This document shows positions 8,454 through 18,620 of a stretch of DNA of 64,000 bases, piece after piece. The notes under the pieces are model-generated. The model was given only the letters and a program-made list of their open reading frames with translations. It had not been told where the DNA came from and searched no databases. How positions within the stretch are numbered: the stretch's first letter is position 1; the number at the start of each line of letters is the position of its first letter. The translations under genes were made by a program, and so were the position numbers. This stretch comes from Pelagomonas calceolata (Eukaryota; Sar; Pelagophyceae; Pelagomonadales; Pelagomonadaceae): positions 1,550,001 through 1,614,000 of the forward strand of contig CAKKNE010000003.1 of the NCBI GenBank assembly GCA_918797485.1, written 5' to 3'.

Positions 8454-11400
8454 TCACTCGGGCCCCGCCTTCACCGCGAGCGCCGCAACGGCCTCTTCCC
8501 ACGGATCCCGCTCGCCGTCCTCGTCGTACAGCTTCCGTGCCGCGGCCGCGAGGCGCGTGAATCCTCTCAGCATCGCTCTATGTTTTGCCGCGTCCTGGAA
8601 CTCCAAATCCACGGAACTCCCATCTTCTAAGACGAGCGACACGGTAAAGGGCCTGAAGACGCGCCCCGCGGAGTGTGCGCGCTGCAAGACACGACTACTT
8701 CCCCTTCCACAAACCCGCTGCACGTCGGCCATCTTCACTACCCGTCGAGACTTCGACATCCGCTTCAGCCGGCGCAGACCCGCGTGAACCACTGACTGTG
8801 GTTCATCCTCCGCCGCCCAGGTGAGCTCCGATAAATCTTCCGAAGCTCTAAACCGCCGTGCATGGGCCCTTCCGCGCCTCCCATGCTTGACGGCCACGAA
8901 GCCCTGCCTTAAAGCTGCCCTGAATTCGACATCGTCGTACGACGAGTAGTCCTCTGCGGCCAGCGGACGGGCGATAGGGCTGATGGCCTTGCGTAATGAG
9001 AAGGCGGCATCATCGCTCGAGCAGCTCAGCGAGCGCACGGGATGTTTCGACGACGGAGACATCAGCTGAGGCGGCGGCGAGGGCGGCGGCGGCGGCGGTA
9101 ATGGTGAGGGTGGCTTCGCCTGCCGCTCAAAGATAGAGCTGGGAGGCGACGATGGCGACGATCCGGCGGGGCTGCCGAGGACAGGCGACGAGCCGGGCGG
9201 CGCAAGCATTCCTGCGAGGTCGCCGCCACTCCCGCGCGACGACAGGTCCGCCCCACTGTCGCTCCGCGACCGGGCGTCGCCGCTATGATCATCATCAAAG
9301 TCCTCGAGCTCTTCAACGCCAAAAGAATCACGCAGTTGCAGCGTTCGTCGGCGATTGAGCTCGGCGGGGCTCTCGGCAGACGACGCAGACGCTCGGCGCT
9401 CAGCGGACACAGGCACCGACGGAGCCGGCGGCTCGTCGGCCGCGAGCTCGATCAACGACGCGGCCGCGTTGAGCGTGATCGGAGACGGCTTCACCGGCGA
9501 CGTCACTCTGCTGGCGACGGGCGAAGGCGCGCGCGGCGCCACGTCCGACTCGTCCGACAGTGGGTACTCGTCGTCGCTGTCGACGCGGTCGCGCCACGCC
9601 GCCAAGGCCTCATACAAGATTCGCGCCCTTGTCGATTGCATTACTTGTATCACGTTCTCCGTCTTCTCTCTTACACCTGAGTCGTCGACCAGGAATGCCT
9701 CGAAGTCGCCCGACGTGCTGCCCAGCTTCGCGCTCTCCACACTTTCGTCGCTCGACACGTCGACGTCCATTCTGCTCCGCGCCGCGACGGCGGCGGCCTC
9801 CAGCGCGCGACATAGCCGGTCCCGTCGTGATTTTCTCTGTAGAACAAGCGCTGCGTCGTGTCGTCGCTCGTCCTTCCGGTCCTCGGATCTTCGGACGAGC
9901 GCGAGGTTCGAGGGCCCGCGGCCCGCGTAGCCGCCACGTCTCATGGGCCTTTCGGCAGGGGGCTTCGACCGCCGTTTCTCCTTCGTCTGCACCGGCGCGG
10001 CGGTGCCGCCCCGTCTTCTATCACAACAGAACCGCCCACGCGGGTCGACGCTGCAATGAAAGCCGAAGGGCGGTCGCTCCGACGCATTCAACTTTTTTGA
10101 GGGTGATCGCGGCGACGCGTGCAAAGACGCCCGATGCGCCCACTGCGACCGCGTCTCGTTGCGGTGCTTCAGCGGTTCCCGCGCACGCGGCTCGGGAGCT
10201 ACATAGCGGGACAGTTCTTGAGCTTTTTCGAGGCGTGTCCGCCGCTCCCACTCCCTTATACATTGCTGCGTGCAGAAGGGCGTGTCGAGGGCGCCGTTAC
10301 ACCGGCCGCGACACCAGAAGGCATCGTCCGGCGACACCGTGAGGTCCTCCTCGAGCGACTCGTCTGATGAGCTTGAGTACTCGGCACCATCATCAAACCC
10401 ATCGTCTAGTCTCCGCAATAGCTCCTCGGCGTCTGGGCCGACCTGCGGTTGGCTGTGGTGGTAGTTGCTGTACATCTGCGTCTGCTCAACTCTGGCAATG
10501 AATTGCTCGCCCTCCTCACCACCGAGCCCCTCCCAAACATCATTTCCAACGGCCTGCTTGAGCGACCTCTTCTTCGAAGAGACGCGCGCCTCGCGGATCG
10601 CCCGCGCGCCGGCCAGCAGCAGCCGCAAGTGCGCGTGCACGCCGTCTACCACAGAATCCAAAGCTTTAAGGGCCTCGGCCGATGGTGGCCGACGCCAACC
10701 CGGCGACTGCAGCCGGTCGTCGTCGTCGCCCTGCACGACGTCGTCCCCAAACGCCGACGCTGCGTCCGCCGACGTGCGCGTGTTCGGCGTCTGTGGAAGC
10801 TGATGCCCCTTGAGGTCGTGCCGCAGCACATCGACGAGTGGCCGCAATTTCTCTACCAATGCGTCGTAGCGCGGCAGCATCACGCTGTTCGGCGGCAATC
10901 TTACGCGATCTTCGTCGGCGAAGGCGAGGACCATGTCGGCGCCCTGCTCGAAGTGCAGAGGCAAGCCGGTCACCCCCAAAATCAGGGGCACGGGGCTGTC
11001 CAGGTAGTCTCGTAGATCGGCCGGCAGGGCGCTGATCAGCGGCCCGGCCCACCTCAGAGGTCGTAGTAGAGACACGGCGCCCAACGCGCACGCCGACAAT
11101 GTTTGTAAATCCCGCGACACGAAGACGACCCTCAACTCTAGTAGAGCACAAGCAAGCACCCGCAACACATTTTCCAGAGATAACCTCCCCAACACCACGG
11201 GCAGCGACCACTCGCGCGCGAGGCGCGTCGCCTCGTCGCGGGGCGCCCGCGATAGTTTGGGCCGTCGTCGTCGCGGTCGCGTCCACTCGATGACCTCCCC
11301 GATGTTCACCTCGACCTTGAGGCCCGGTCCTGGTGGAGGCACGCGACTATACGCCTTCAGAGCCGCGTGCGCCGCCGCGTACCGTCGCGACCGCGGGTGT

Positions 11401-12224
11401 TTTCTGGTCTCGAAGGCCTCGATCTCTGCGCGTATCGCTGATCGCAGCACGGAGAAATGCAAAGGTAAAAAGGGAAACTGCGTCACGATGCAGTAGCAGA
11501 CGTCGACCTCGACCAACGGTGGTCTATCAGCGTCATCAGACACGGACTCGTAGAACCGCGACGCGTGGGCGCAGACGCCGTACTGCACGCGAGACCCGTC
11601 TCTACCTCCACCAGACAAAACGAAGATCACCTCCTTGACGCCCCGGACCGCATTTAATGCGCCCGGCCGCCTCCCTTCGCCGGCCTGGGCCGCACTTACT
11701 TTCGCGCCGGCCGGCAGGCAAAAGTCCGCGATCGCCTCGGCTTGCGTCGGCGCGCCCGTCGGCGACAGGTGGTGCAGTACCTTGGGCGAGTAGCGCGCTC
11801 CCACCGCAACGTCCGGGTGCTCCACTAAGCGACTGGGTAGCCCGACCACTAAAAAATGATCAAAAATGCGCGCCTCCTGCGAGTCCTCCGTCGCGAGGGG
11901 CTGGCCCTCGGACGGCCGCCGCCTCAACGCGGCCGCCGTCGCGGTTGTGAGCGGCGAGGTCAGCGCGCGGGCCGGCGTCTCGACGGTGGCGTCCGTCGGC
12001 TGCGACGGCGTCGGCGGCGGGGCCCTTCCACCTAATGCTTTGCGCCGCTTCCGCCCGATCCGCGCGTTCGGCGGGCTCGTTAAATCTCCGCGTAACACGC
12101 GCACGGCGCGCCGCCGCGCCGCGAGCGTCTCGACCTTGCGCTTGCGCCAGGCCTTGAGCTCGGCGCGCTCGCGCTGCAGCTCGGCCTCGCTCTGGATGGG
12201 CGTGTGGCGCGGCGGGCCGTACAT
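8454..12224 (-). CDS. DENN-domain protein, probable Rab exchange factor
   Basis: A 1256-residue protein from ATG 12224 (MYGPPRHTP). The frame stays open upstream to 12776, but that stretch lacks domain character and overlaps the divergent ankyrin gene, so the downstream ATG is preferred. An upstream DENN part ('IFDHFLVVGLPSRLVEHP'), a core DENN part ('VCYCIVTQFPFLPLHFSVLRS' and then 'LSLENVLRVLACALLELRVVFVS...LLRPLRWAGPLISALP') and a downstream part ('LPRYDALVEKLRPLVD') are recognisable. The rest is Ser/Pro/acidic low complexity with one Cys cluster ('CRGRCNGALDTPFCTQQC') and a PH-like C terminus. DENN proteins load GTP on Rab GTPases; the partner Rab is unknown. Confidence 0.85.
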   Translation of the reverse strand: MYGPPRHTPIQSEAELQRERAELKAWRKRKVETLAARRRAVRVLRGDLTSPPNARIGRKRRKALGGRAPPPTPSQPTDATVETPARALTSPLTTATAAALRRRPSEGQPLATEDSQEARIFDHFLVVGLPSRLVEHPDVAVGARYSPKVLHHLSPTGAPTQAEAIADFCLPAGAKVSAAQAGEGRRPGALNAVRGVKEVIFVLSGGGRDGSRVQYGVCAHASRFYESVSDDADRPPLVEVDVCYCIVTQFPFLPLHFSVLRSAIRAEIEAFETRKHPRSRRYAAAHAALKAYSRVPPPGPGLKVEVNIGEVIEWTRPRRRRPKLSRAPRDEATRLAREWSLPVVLGRLSLENVLRVLACALLELRVVFVSRDLQTLSACALGAVSLLRPLRWAGPLISALPADLRDYLDSPVPLILGVTGLPLHFEQGADMVLAFADEDRVRLPPNSVMLPRYDALVEKLRPLVDVLRHDLKGHQLPQTPNTRTSADAASAFGDDVVQGDDDDRLQSPGWRRPPSAEALKALDSVVDGVHAHLRLLLAGARAIREARVSSKKRSLKQAVGNDVWEGLGGEEGEQFIARVEQTQMYSNYHHSQPQVGPDAEELLRRLDDGFDDGAEYSSSSDESLEEDLTVSPDDAFWCRGRCNGALDTPFCTQQCIREWERRTRLEKAQELSRYVAPEPRAREPLKHRNETRSQWAHRASLHASPRSPSKKLNASERPPFGFHCSVDPRGRFCCDRRRGGTAAPVQTKEKRRSKPPAERPMRRGGYAGRGPSNLALVRRSEDRKDERRHDAALVLQRKSRRDRLCRALEAAAVAARSRMDVDVSSDESVESAKLGSTSGDFEAFLVDDSGVREKTENVIQVMQSTRARILYEALAAWRDRVDSDDEYPLSDESDVAPRAPSPVASRVTSPVKPSPITLNAAASLIELAADEPPAPSVPVSAERRASASSAESPAELNRRRTLQLRDSFGVEELEDFDDDHSGDARSRSDSGADLSSRGSGGDLAGMLAPPGSSPVLGSPAGSSPSSPPSSIFERQAKPPSPLPPPPPPSPPPQLMSPSSKHPVRSLSCSSDDAAFSLRKAISPIARPLAAEDYSSYDDVEFRAALRQGFVAVKHGRRGRAHARRFRASEDLSELTWAAEDEPQSVVHAGLRRLKRMSKSRRVVKMADVQRVCGRGSSRVLQRAHSAGRVFRPFTVSLVLEDGSSVDLEFQDAAKHRAMLRGFTRLAAAARKLYDEDGERDPWEEAVAALAVKAGPE

Positions 12225-12754
12225 TGTTGGTTGTTGTGTGTCGTGAGCCGATGCGCGGTCGACGGGCTGTGTTTTATGAATAGCCGTGCTCCTCGGGCCG
12301 CGACAGGAGCCTGGTTCTCGAGGCTTTACCGCGCTCAGCGCCCGCCAAATGCGTGATGGCTTGTGCTGGATGACGTCTATGGCTGCCCCTTGCCTGATAC
12401 TGGTCTGCGCGTTGTCTTGCTGAGGAGCAGCGCAACTCGGGCCGCGATGGGCAGTTGTTTCGGTGGTCTCTACGGCGCTCGACGCCCCCAAAACGATGTG
12501 ATGCATCGACCAGATGTTGCCCCCGCACGAACGGAGCCTGTGCCCGTTTTTCGCCACGAGACGTATTCGGTCAGTCTGGGAATCGTCCTGATTCCCCCGA
12601 GAGCTCCAGGCGGGCCACGTCCAACCCTCACGAGCGCCGCTGAGATTGCGCTGCTCTCGTGCTTTTGGGGTGCTCTTGCTGGGCACGCACGCTGCGGCAG
12701 GCTTTCCGATTGCTGCCCCCAAGCGCCTCGTAGTTCCATGCAGTAGCAGGGACC
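12225..12754. other. Divergent promoter region, DENN and ankyrin genes
   Basis: 530 bp. The open frame continuing from the DENN gene is probably an accident of low stop frequency in GC-rich DNA. No RNA gene or repeat is recognised. Confidence 0.5.
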
Positions 12755-13912
12755 ATGCAAGGCACTGACAACCCATTTAAGGAGGGCACGGAGGAGACCA
12801 AGCAGGAACTGCCCGACGCGTCCGACGACAGCGACGCCTTCGACCCGCGCGTCCTCGACGGGACGCTCGAGGAGGATGCCATGTATGGCGATCGGACGCT
12901 GCCCGGCGGCCTCAAGGCGCCGCGCGCGACGTCGCTCGCGCTGCGCCTCGCGATGCGCTGCGCGGTCGATACGGAGGCGCGGCGCAAGGCGAAGCTGGCG
13001 TACACGACGCACGTGCGGCGCGCGTTGTTTGCCCGGGGTTTGGATTCGCGCGCGTCCTGGGCTTACGAAGTTGCAAGAGATGCGCCCGATAACGAAGCGC
13101 CGCGCCTCGCGAACGACGCGGCCTTCCCGGCGCGCGACGCCCGGGGGCGGTCCCTCCTGATGGAGGCCGTCGACAACTGGGCGGCGGCGAAGCGGGAGCG
13201 CGAGTCCGCGGTCTTCGCGCTACTCATCGCCGGCGCGGCCACGGACGACGAAGAAGGTGTCTTGGTGGCCGCGGCGCAAAAAGGCTGCGAGGCCATCGTC
13301 GGGGCGTTGCTGGACGCGGGCGCGGACCCGCGCTGCCGCCCGAAGAAGAGCCCCGGCGTTTTGCTCGCCATCGTCGCCTCGGAAAAGGCGAACGCGCGCT
13401 GCTGGACGCTGGTGGTGAACGCGCTCGCTTCGAAGCATGTCCTGGAGCGCGTCGTCGGCTGGCGGCATCGAGGACTGACCGCGCTGCACTATATCGCGCT
13501 CAACGGCCACGTCGACATCATGCGGGACGCGCTGGCGCGCAAGTCGTTCCGCGAGGCTGTTGATTCAAGGTCCTCCGCGGCGGTGGCCTTCGATATTCGG
13601 AGAGTGGGCGACGAGCGGTTCTCAGGTTTTGCCGTAAGGCGCACGCCGCTGCACTTCGCGGTGGCTTCTTCTGAAGTCGAGATCGCGAAGCTGTTACTGC
13701 GGGCCGGGGCCGACGTGCAGGCGCGGGACGCGACCGGTTCGACGCCGTTGCTCGAGTGTCAGGGCCCGTTCATGCTCTTCGCGCTGGTCTTGCCATGCAT
13801 GACTCGTCTTGAAGATGGGGGCGGTGGCGTCAGTTGTTTCGGCGGGCGCCCTGAGAAGCCGAGCACACCGGAGGCGGAGAAGGTGCCCCTCGAGGAGGCG
13901 CTTTCACAGTAG
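12755..13912 (+). CDS. Ankyrin-repeat protein
   Basis: A 385-residue protein with an acidic, disordered N terminus. Ankyrin-type units include 'GVLVAAAQKGCEAIVGALLDAGADP', 'GLTALHYIALNGHVDIMRDAL' and 'RTPLHFAVASSEVEIAKLLLRAGADVQARDATGSTPL'. These repeats form protein-binding surfaces and say nothing about partner or location. No enzymatic domain or membrane segment stands out, apart from a short hydrophobic 'FMLFALVLPC' after the last repeat. The stop is 54 bp from the convergent DUF1348-like gene. Confidence 0.8.
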   Translation: MQGTDNPFKEGTEETKQELPDASDDSDAFDPRVLDGTLEEDAMYGDRTLPGGLKAPRATSLALRLAMRCAVDTEARRKAKLAYTTHVRRALFARGLDSRASWAYEVARDAPDNEAPRLANDAAFPARDARGRSLLMEAVDNWAAAKRERESAVFALLIAGAATDDEEGVLVAAAQKGCEAIVGALLDAGADPRCRPKKSPGVLLAIVASEKANARCWTLVVNALASKHVLERVVGWRHRGLTALHYIALNGHVDIMRDALARKSFREAVDSRSSAAVAFDIRRVGDERFSGFAVRRTPLHFAVASSEVEIAKLLLRAGADVQARDATGSTPLLECQGPFMLFALVLPCMTRLEDGGGGVSCFGGRPEKPSTPEAEKVPLEEALSQ

Positions 13913-13966
13913 TGGTTTCCTAATTAGAAGAATAGTATGTACAGTCCTATATGTGCAGTCCTCTCT

Positions 13967-14440
13967 CTAGAGGCCTAACTCCGAGAGGGACGGATGATCG
14001 TCCGGTCTACGCCCTTGCGGCCAGTGGTAGAGCCGCTCGGACTCCTCGATCGGGAGGTCGTTGATAGACGCGTGTCTCGTCTTCATCAATCCGTTCTCGT
14101 CGAACTCCCAGTTCTCATTTCCATAGGCTCTAAACCACTGACCATCCGCGGTGTTGTACTCGTAGGCGAAGCGCACCGCGATGCGGTCGTCGCCGTGCGC
14201 CCAGTACTCCTTGATGAGCCGGTACTCGAGCTCCTTCGACCACTTGCGCTCGAGGAACTCCCTTACTTTTTCTCGGCCTTGGAAGATCTCCGAGCGATTG
14301 CGCCACTTCGTGTCAGGCGTATAGGCCATTGGCACTTTCGTCGGATCGCGGTTGTTCCACGCATCCTCGGCGGCGCGGACCTTCTGGATGGCGGTCTCTT
14401 TCGTGAACGGTGGGACGGGCGGGCGCACTTGCGCTGCCAT
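13967..14440 (-). CDS. DUF1348/SnoaL-like NTF2-fold protein
   Basis: A complete 157-residue protein matching the DUF1348 pattern throughout: '[24 protein letters not shown]', '[28 protein letters not shown]', '[36 protein letters not shown]', and the ending '[20 protein letters not shown]'. The fold is the NTF2-like cone seen in many small enzymes and binding proteins; the substrate of this family is not known. The family is common in bacteria and fungi, so bacterial ancestry is possible, but codon use does not look different from its neighbours. Confidence 0.85.
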   Translation of the reverse strand: MAAQVRPPVPPFTKETAIQKVRAAEDAWNNRDPTKVPMAYTPDTKWRNRSEIFQGREKVREFLERKWSKELEYRLIKEYWAHGDDRIAVRFAYEYNTADGQWFRAYGNENWEFDENGLMKTRHASINDLPIEESERLYHWPQGRRPDDHPSLSELGL

Positions 14441-14554
14441 TCTCTAACGTTGCGACGTATGTGGATGGATGCTCTCTGAGTCTGTGAGAGGCTTTTCCCT
14501 CTTAGCGTGCTTCTAGCCGGCAATTCTCTATATTATTGCCGCGCGCCGTTCGAT

Positions 14555-14580
14555 GAGCACTGCTGTTGAGCACTGCTGTT
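14555..14580. repeat. 13-bp perfect tandem duplication
   Basis: GAGCACTGCTGTT occurs twice back to back in the 267-bp spacer between the DUF1348-like gene start and the RabGGTase stop. No function is apparent. Confidence 0.8.
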
Positions 14581-14707
14581 GCTTGTCTGCTTTAGAAACT
14601 GGTGTTACGCGGAGATAAGCAGCCCAGCCAGGTCTGGGTCTGGCAAACGTTTGCTAGTGTCTTACACTAGCGACGCCTCATTAAACGCGACAAAGATACT
14701 ACATTTA

Positions 14708-15613
14708 CTAGGAAGAAGAAGCGCGGAAGAACTCCTCCGGCAACTTCTCCCCGTACATCCCCGCGTGGTCGGGATCCGAAGCAACAAGTGCGTCGCGCAG
14801 CTCCGCCGCCGCCTCCGCGTCTCCGGGCCCGCCGCGCGCGAGGCGCAGCCGCAGGAGCGCCATCTGCGGCCACCGCGCAGATGGCTCCAAGCTTCGCAGC
14901 TCCTCGAGCGCCGCGACCTCCTCGTCGACCGTCGCGTAGTTCGACCGCCGCAACACATCAAACGAAAACCACCACGTCGACTGGTCGTCGGGCTCGCAAA
15001 ACAAGGCCTGGCGCGCTATTCCTAATTCCTCGCGCGCCGCCGCCGCGTCCATTTGTGAAGGCAGCGTCTTCGCCAGCGCGTGGTGCGCGCTGTAGTTGCT
15101 GAAATTCACCTGGAGCCGATCCCGGGCGAAGGCCCGCGTGTCCTCGACGGCCTCGTCCGCCATTTCAGCCACCATCCTCCGATAGTTCCAACAATGAAAA
15201 TTGCGCTCGTCGAGTTTGAGAAATTCCGCGCATAGCGCTAATTCATCTTTTGCGAGAGCCGGCCGCCGCCTTACAATCCACAACCGATGGTGCCACGCCG
15301 CGTAGGACTTGGGCTGCTTCATGAGGCACTTCTGCGTCAGCGCGAGCTCAAGTTGTGTCTCGTTCTCATCAAGGCCGCCGTCCGTCTTCGCTTCCCTACT
15401 CAGCAACATCTCCCTCCTATAATTCCAGAGGGTGGGCACGTCCGGGCTCGCCAGCAACAATTTCTCAACAACAGCATAAGTCTCGGAGTCGTGCTTGTGG
15501 GCCTGCTTCGCGGCGAGGGCGTGCTTTAGTAAGGCCGCGTAGGTCGCGGCCTTCTTGCGCCGCGCGGCGACCTTCTCGGGCGGCGGCGGCGGGCCTTTTC
15601 TTACACCGTGCAT
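14708..15613 (-). CDS. Rab geranylgeranyltransferase alpha subunit
   Basis: A 301-residue protein with the alpha-subunit start 'MHGVRKGPPPPPEKVAARRKK' and prenyltransferase alpha repeats: 'LLASPDVPTLWNYRREMLL', 'KSYAAWHHRLWIV', 'ERNFHCWNYRRMV', 'NFSNYSAHHALAKTLP', 'DQSTWWFSFDVL'. With a beta subunit and Rab escort protein it adds geranylgeranyl groups to Rab GTPases. It lacks the Ig-like and leucine-rich extensions of the mammalian protein, as is usual in protists. It is divergent from the MATE gene. Confidence 0.92.
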   Translation of the reverse strand: MHGVRKGPPPPPEKVAARRKKAATYAALLKHALAAKQAHKHDSETYAVVEKLLLASPDVPTLWNYRREMLLSREAKTDGGLDENETQLELALTQKCLMKQPKSYAAWHHRLWIVRRRPALAKDELALCAEFLKLDERNFHCWNYRRMVAEMADEAVEDTRAFARDRLQVNFSNYSAHHALAKTLPSQMDAAAAREELGIARQALFCEPDDQSTWWFSFDVLRRSNYATVDEEVAALEELRSLEPSARWPQMALLRLRLARGGPGDAEAAAELRDALVASDPDHAGMYGEKLPEEFFRASSS

Positions 15614-16059
15614 GGTTTTTTTTGCGCCGCGAGCAGTGCCAGCTTTTTGGTGCCAGAGAGCTTTTTGGTCTCAGAGCTAGAAAGACGTCCGGAGCGCACG
15701 CAAAGTAGATAACCGTTCAGTGGCGATACACAGCAATGCCCAGGCGCTGTGGAGGTACGCGTGGCTCGTCGCTTTACACGCCGCCGGCGACGGCAGCTAG
15801 CGTCCTGTAAGACACTAGGAATTGCAAGCTCGACCCAAAAACGCCCGTCGCACGCCGGCTATCCAGCAGTTACGGCCATCATACAATCAACTGGGCTTCA
15901 TCAGCCGCTGCTGAGTCACTTCTGTTCGCTTGGAGCCACCGGTAGCAAGCACAACCTCATCATAACACCACAAGCCTTGCTCGCCAACGCAGACTGCCCT
16001 GCCCGTAGCAACACCAGCCTTCGTTGTCGCAGTCGCACGGCAGCGCAATTACAAAAGCA
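15614..16059. other. Divergent promoter region, RabGGTase and MATE genes
   Basis: 446 bp with no gene. A short direct repeat (AGCTTTTTGGT twice, near 15650-15675) lies close to the RabGGTase start. Confidence 0.5.
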
Positions 16060-17523
16060 ATGCGCACAACGCTGCTCACGCTCGTGGCCGTCGCGTCGGC
16101 GCGGACGGCCGCGCTGCAGCTGGGCCTGCCCAAGCGGCCCAGAGTGGGCCGGCGCGCCGCCGCGAGCGGCGAAGCAGCAGAACTGAAGGGCCTCAACCGC
16201 GAGTTCCTTTCGATAGCCCTGCCGGCGGTAGTCCAGTTCGCCGCCGAGCCCGTCGCGCGGCTCGTCGACACGGCGTACATGGGCCGCCTGGGCGCGACGG
16301 CGCTCGGGGGCGCCGGTGCGGCCGTGAGCGCGCAGTACGCGCTGGGCAAGCTGTCGAACGACCCGTTGTTGCGGACGTCCATTTCCTTGGTCGCGGCCGA
16401 GGGCGACGCCAACGATAGTAGTATTGCGGCGGCGCTGTGCCTCGCGCTCGTCGTGGGCGCCGTCCAAGGTTTAGGTGTTATGCTGCTGGCGCCTCGTCTA
16501 CTCCAAGCGTTTGGTGTTGCTTCTACAAGCCCAATGGCGAGCCACGCGCTCTGGTACTTGAGGACGGCGGCGCTCGGCGCGCCGACGGCGACCGTGTGGC
16601 TCGTGGCGAACGGCGTGTTCCGCGGCTTAGGGGACACGGCGACTCCGTTAAAATGGGCCCTGGCCTTCACGGCGATGAACGCTATTTTGGATCCTTTGTT
16701 CATCTTTCCACTTGGTCTGGGCGCGGCCGGCGCGGCCGCCGGCACCGCGCTATCTCAAACTTTAGCTTTGTATCCTCTCTTAAGGGCCTTGTCCAAGAGG
16801 ACAGGAGCCGGCTCCGTCGCTAATTTGCTCAAATGCGACCGACGGAAGTTGATTGAGCAGCTCGGGAATTACGGGAAAGCTGGCACTCTAGTACTCGTCA
16901 GGACTCTGGGAAAAATATCGGCCTACTCTGTCTGCGCGCGCGAGGCGGCGAAGCTCGGCGCCGTGTCGTCGGCGGCGCACGCTGTTTGTTTTGCGTTGGG
17001 CGTCGCCACGACGCAGCTCTGCGAGGCCGCGGCCGTCGCAACCCAAACGCTACTCGCGCGCGAGTTCTACGCCGAGAAGGCCACGAATCTCAAAAGGTCG
17101 CATAGGATATTGAGGCTCGGCCTCGCTACTGGATTGGGATGCTCGTCTCTGCTGGCCACGGGCACGTATCTGAACCGCCACAACGTCGTCGCGGGGCTGA
17201 CGACGGACCCGAAGGTGCGGGCCGCGTGCCTGGCAGTTTTTCCTTTAGTAATGCTCTGCCAGGCCCTCAAGGGGTTGGCCTACCCCGTCAACGGCTTGCT
17301 GATGGGCGCGCTCGACTGGTCGGCGGCGTCGGTCACGATGTGGGCGTCGAACATCGCGTGTCTACTCGTGCTGGCGCGGCCGACGCCGTCGTCGCTCGAT
17401 AAATTGTGGAGGGGCTTCGCCGCGTTGTTTATCGTGCAGTGCGGTGCCGGTTTATTGAGGGTCGCGTCGCGGACGGGGCCGTGGACGCGGCTGCGGCGGC
17501 CGTCGTCCGCGTCGACAGCGTAA
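16060..17523 (+). CDS. MATE-family transporter, probably plastid-targeted
   Basis: A 487-residue protein from ATG 16060; the frame is open upstream but has no ATG. The N terminus (MRTTLLTLVAVASARTAALQLG) looks like a signal peptide followed by a transit region. The body has about twelve hydrophobic segments and MATE features: 'EFLSIALPAVVQFAAEPVARLVDTAYMGRLGATALGGAGAA', 'GVFRGLGDTATPLKWAL', and 'ILDPLFIFPLGLGAAGAAAGTALSQ'. MATE carriers export organic cations, organic acids or secondary metabolites using H+ or Na+; the substrate is not readable here. It resembles plant EDS5/DTX-like plastid members in length. Confidence 0.9.
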   Translation: MRTTLLTLVAVASARTAALQLGLPKRPRVGRRAAASGEAAELKGLNREFLSIALPAVVQFAAEPVARLVDTAYMGRLGATALGGAGAAVSAQYALGKLSNDPLLRTSISLVAAEGDANDSSIAAALCLALVVGAVQGLGVMLLAPRLLQAFGVASTSPMASHALWYLRTAALGAPTATVWLVANGVFRGLGDTATPLKWALAFTAMNAILDPLFIFPLGLGAAGAAAGTALSQTLALYPLLRALSKRTGAGSVANLLKCDRRKLIEQLGNYGKAGTLVLVRTLGKISAYSVCAREAAKLGAVSSAAHAVCFALGVATTQLCEAAAVATQTLLAREFYAEKATNLKRSHRILRLGLATGLGCSSLLATGTYLNRHNVVAGLTTDPKVRAACLAVFPLVMLCQALKGLAYPVNGLLMGALDWSAASVTMWASNIACLLVLARPTPSSLDKLWRGFAALFIVQCGAGLLRVASRTGPWTRLRRPSSASTA

Positions 17524-17705
17524 GTATTTATCTAGTATTTTCTTGGGTATCTTCGAGCGAAACCCGTTTTGGTTGGACTTTTCACGCAGAGCAAAGTTGG
17601 TTTTTGCGGGCAGTGCTCGTCACCAGGACCTACGTTGCACGTACAGTGCAAGCAGGTCATTCATTATATACCTACGCTCAGTGTCCGCAAGCCTTTTCCA
17701 GTATC

Positions 17706-18611
17706 ATGCTTGCCTGTCAAAAAAAACTTGCCCTACTCTGCGGCTGCTGCTGCACAGTGACTGCTCTGCGAACCCCAAAGCCACTGCCAATCGCGCGCCG
17801 CGACCTCTTCCGTGCGACGGCTGCCGCGATTGTCTTGCCGAAACCAGCAGCCGCCGCCACGACCGTCGCCGCCGCCAAGGCCGCGTTGCTCGACGCGATC
17901 CCGGCCACGGCGACGGGCGCGCCCGCGACGAACGCGACGCTGCCCCGCACAGTCGCCGAGAAAATAAGCGCGTGCGCCGACACCCTCGACGCCGCCGCCG
18001 CGATGGGCGACACCGCCTCCAATAAGCAACTGGACGGCTCCTGGCGCCTTGTTTATAGTGACGCGCCAGAAATTACGAACCTCGCGAAGCTGCCGCTCGG
18101 CTTTCAGTTAGGTCCGGTCCGCCAGCCCTTCTCGCTCCAATCCAAGACCTTCGAGAACCAGGGCGAGATCCTGCACGTCACGCACTTGATCCACGGCTCG
18201 ACGCGCGTCGTCGGCGACTTCGACCGCGCGGCGCGCGGCACGCTCAACGCTGCCGGTGTGGTCAACGATCGGGGCGACCGCGTCGACGTCTTCTTTCGAA
18301 GGGTCGTGTTCGAGATCGACGCTCCGGTGGCGATCAAGACGGTCGTCGAGCCCAAGGCCGACCCATCATTAGCGCGGCCGGCCGTCGACACGGTGTACCT
18401 GGACGACTCCTTGCGCGTCACGCGGGGCGGCGACGGCTCGCTCTTCGTTCTGACAAGAGACGCGGACCCGGTGCCGATGCTTACAACAACACAACGCCAG
18501 GAACTATATGGCGAAGCCTCGCAGGACGTCGTGAGCGGCGCCGGGTTGGGCAACTGGTCCCGCACGACGCCCGGCGTCTTCTCCTCGACAGACACTAGTG
18601 GAAGAGAATAA
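17706..18611 (+). CDS. PAP/fibrillin-family protein with thylakoid-lumen-type leader
   Basis: A 301-residue protein from ATG 17706; the upstream open frame has no family similarity. The leader has a signal-like start (MLACQKKLALLCGCCCTVTALRTP) and then a twin-arginine stretch (RRDLFRATAAAIVLPKPAAAA), suggesting plastid import and Tat passage into the lumen. The fibrillin domain shows 'LDGSWRLVYSDAPEITNL', 'LPLGFQLGPVRQPF', and the closing 'DTVYLDDSLRVTRGGDGSLFVLTR'. Fibrillins bind lipids or quinones at plastoglobules and thylakoids. The stop lies 9 bp from the convergent sugar-transporter stop. Confidence 0.9.
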   Translation: MLACQKKLALLCGCCCTVTALRTPKPLPIARRDLFRATAAAIVLPKPAAAATTVAAAKAALLDAIPATATGAPATNATLPRTVAEKISACADTLDAAAAMGDTASNKQLDGSWRLVYSDAPEITNLAKLPLGFQLGPVRQPFSLQSKTFENQGEILHVTHLIHGSTRVVGDFDRAARGTLNAAGVVNDRGDRVDVFFRRVVFEIDAPVAIKTVVEPKADPSLARPAVDTVYLDDSLRVTRGGDGSLFVLTRDADPVPMLTTTQRQELYGEASQDVVSGAGLGNWSRTTPGVFSSTDTSGRE

Positions 18612-18620
18612 ACTTGCATA

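Noticed and set aside
12225-12776. Upstream extension of the DENN frame by 184 residues
   Set aside because: It overlaps the divergent ankyrin gene start, has no domain character, and a good ATG lies at 12224.
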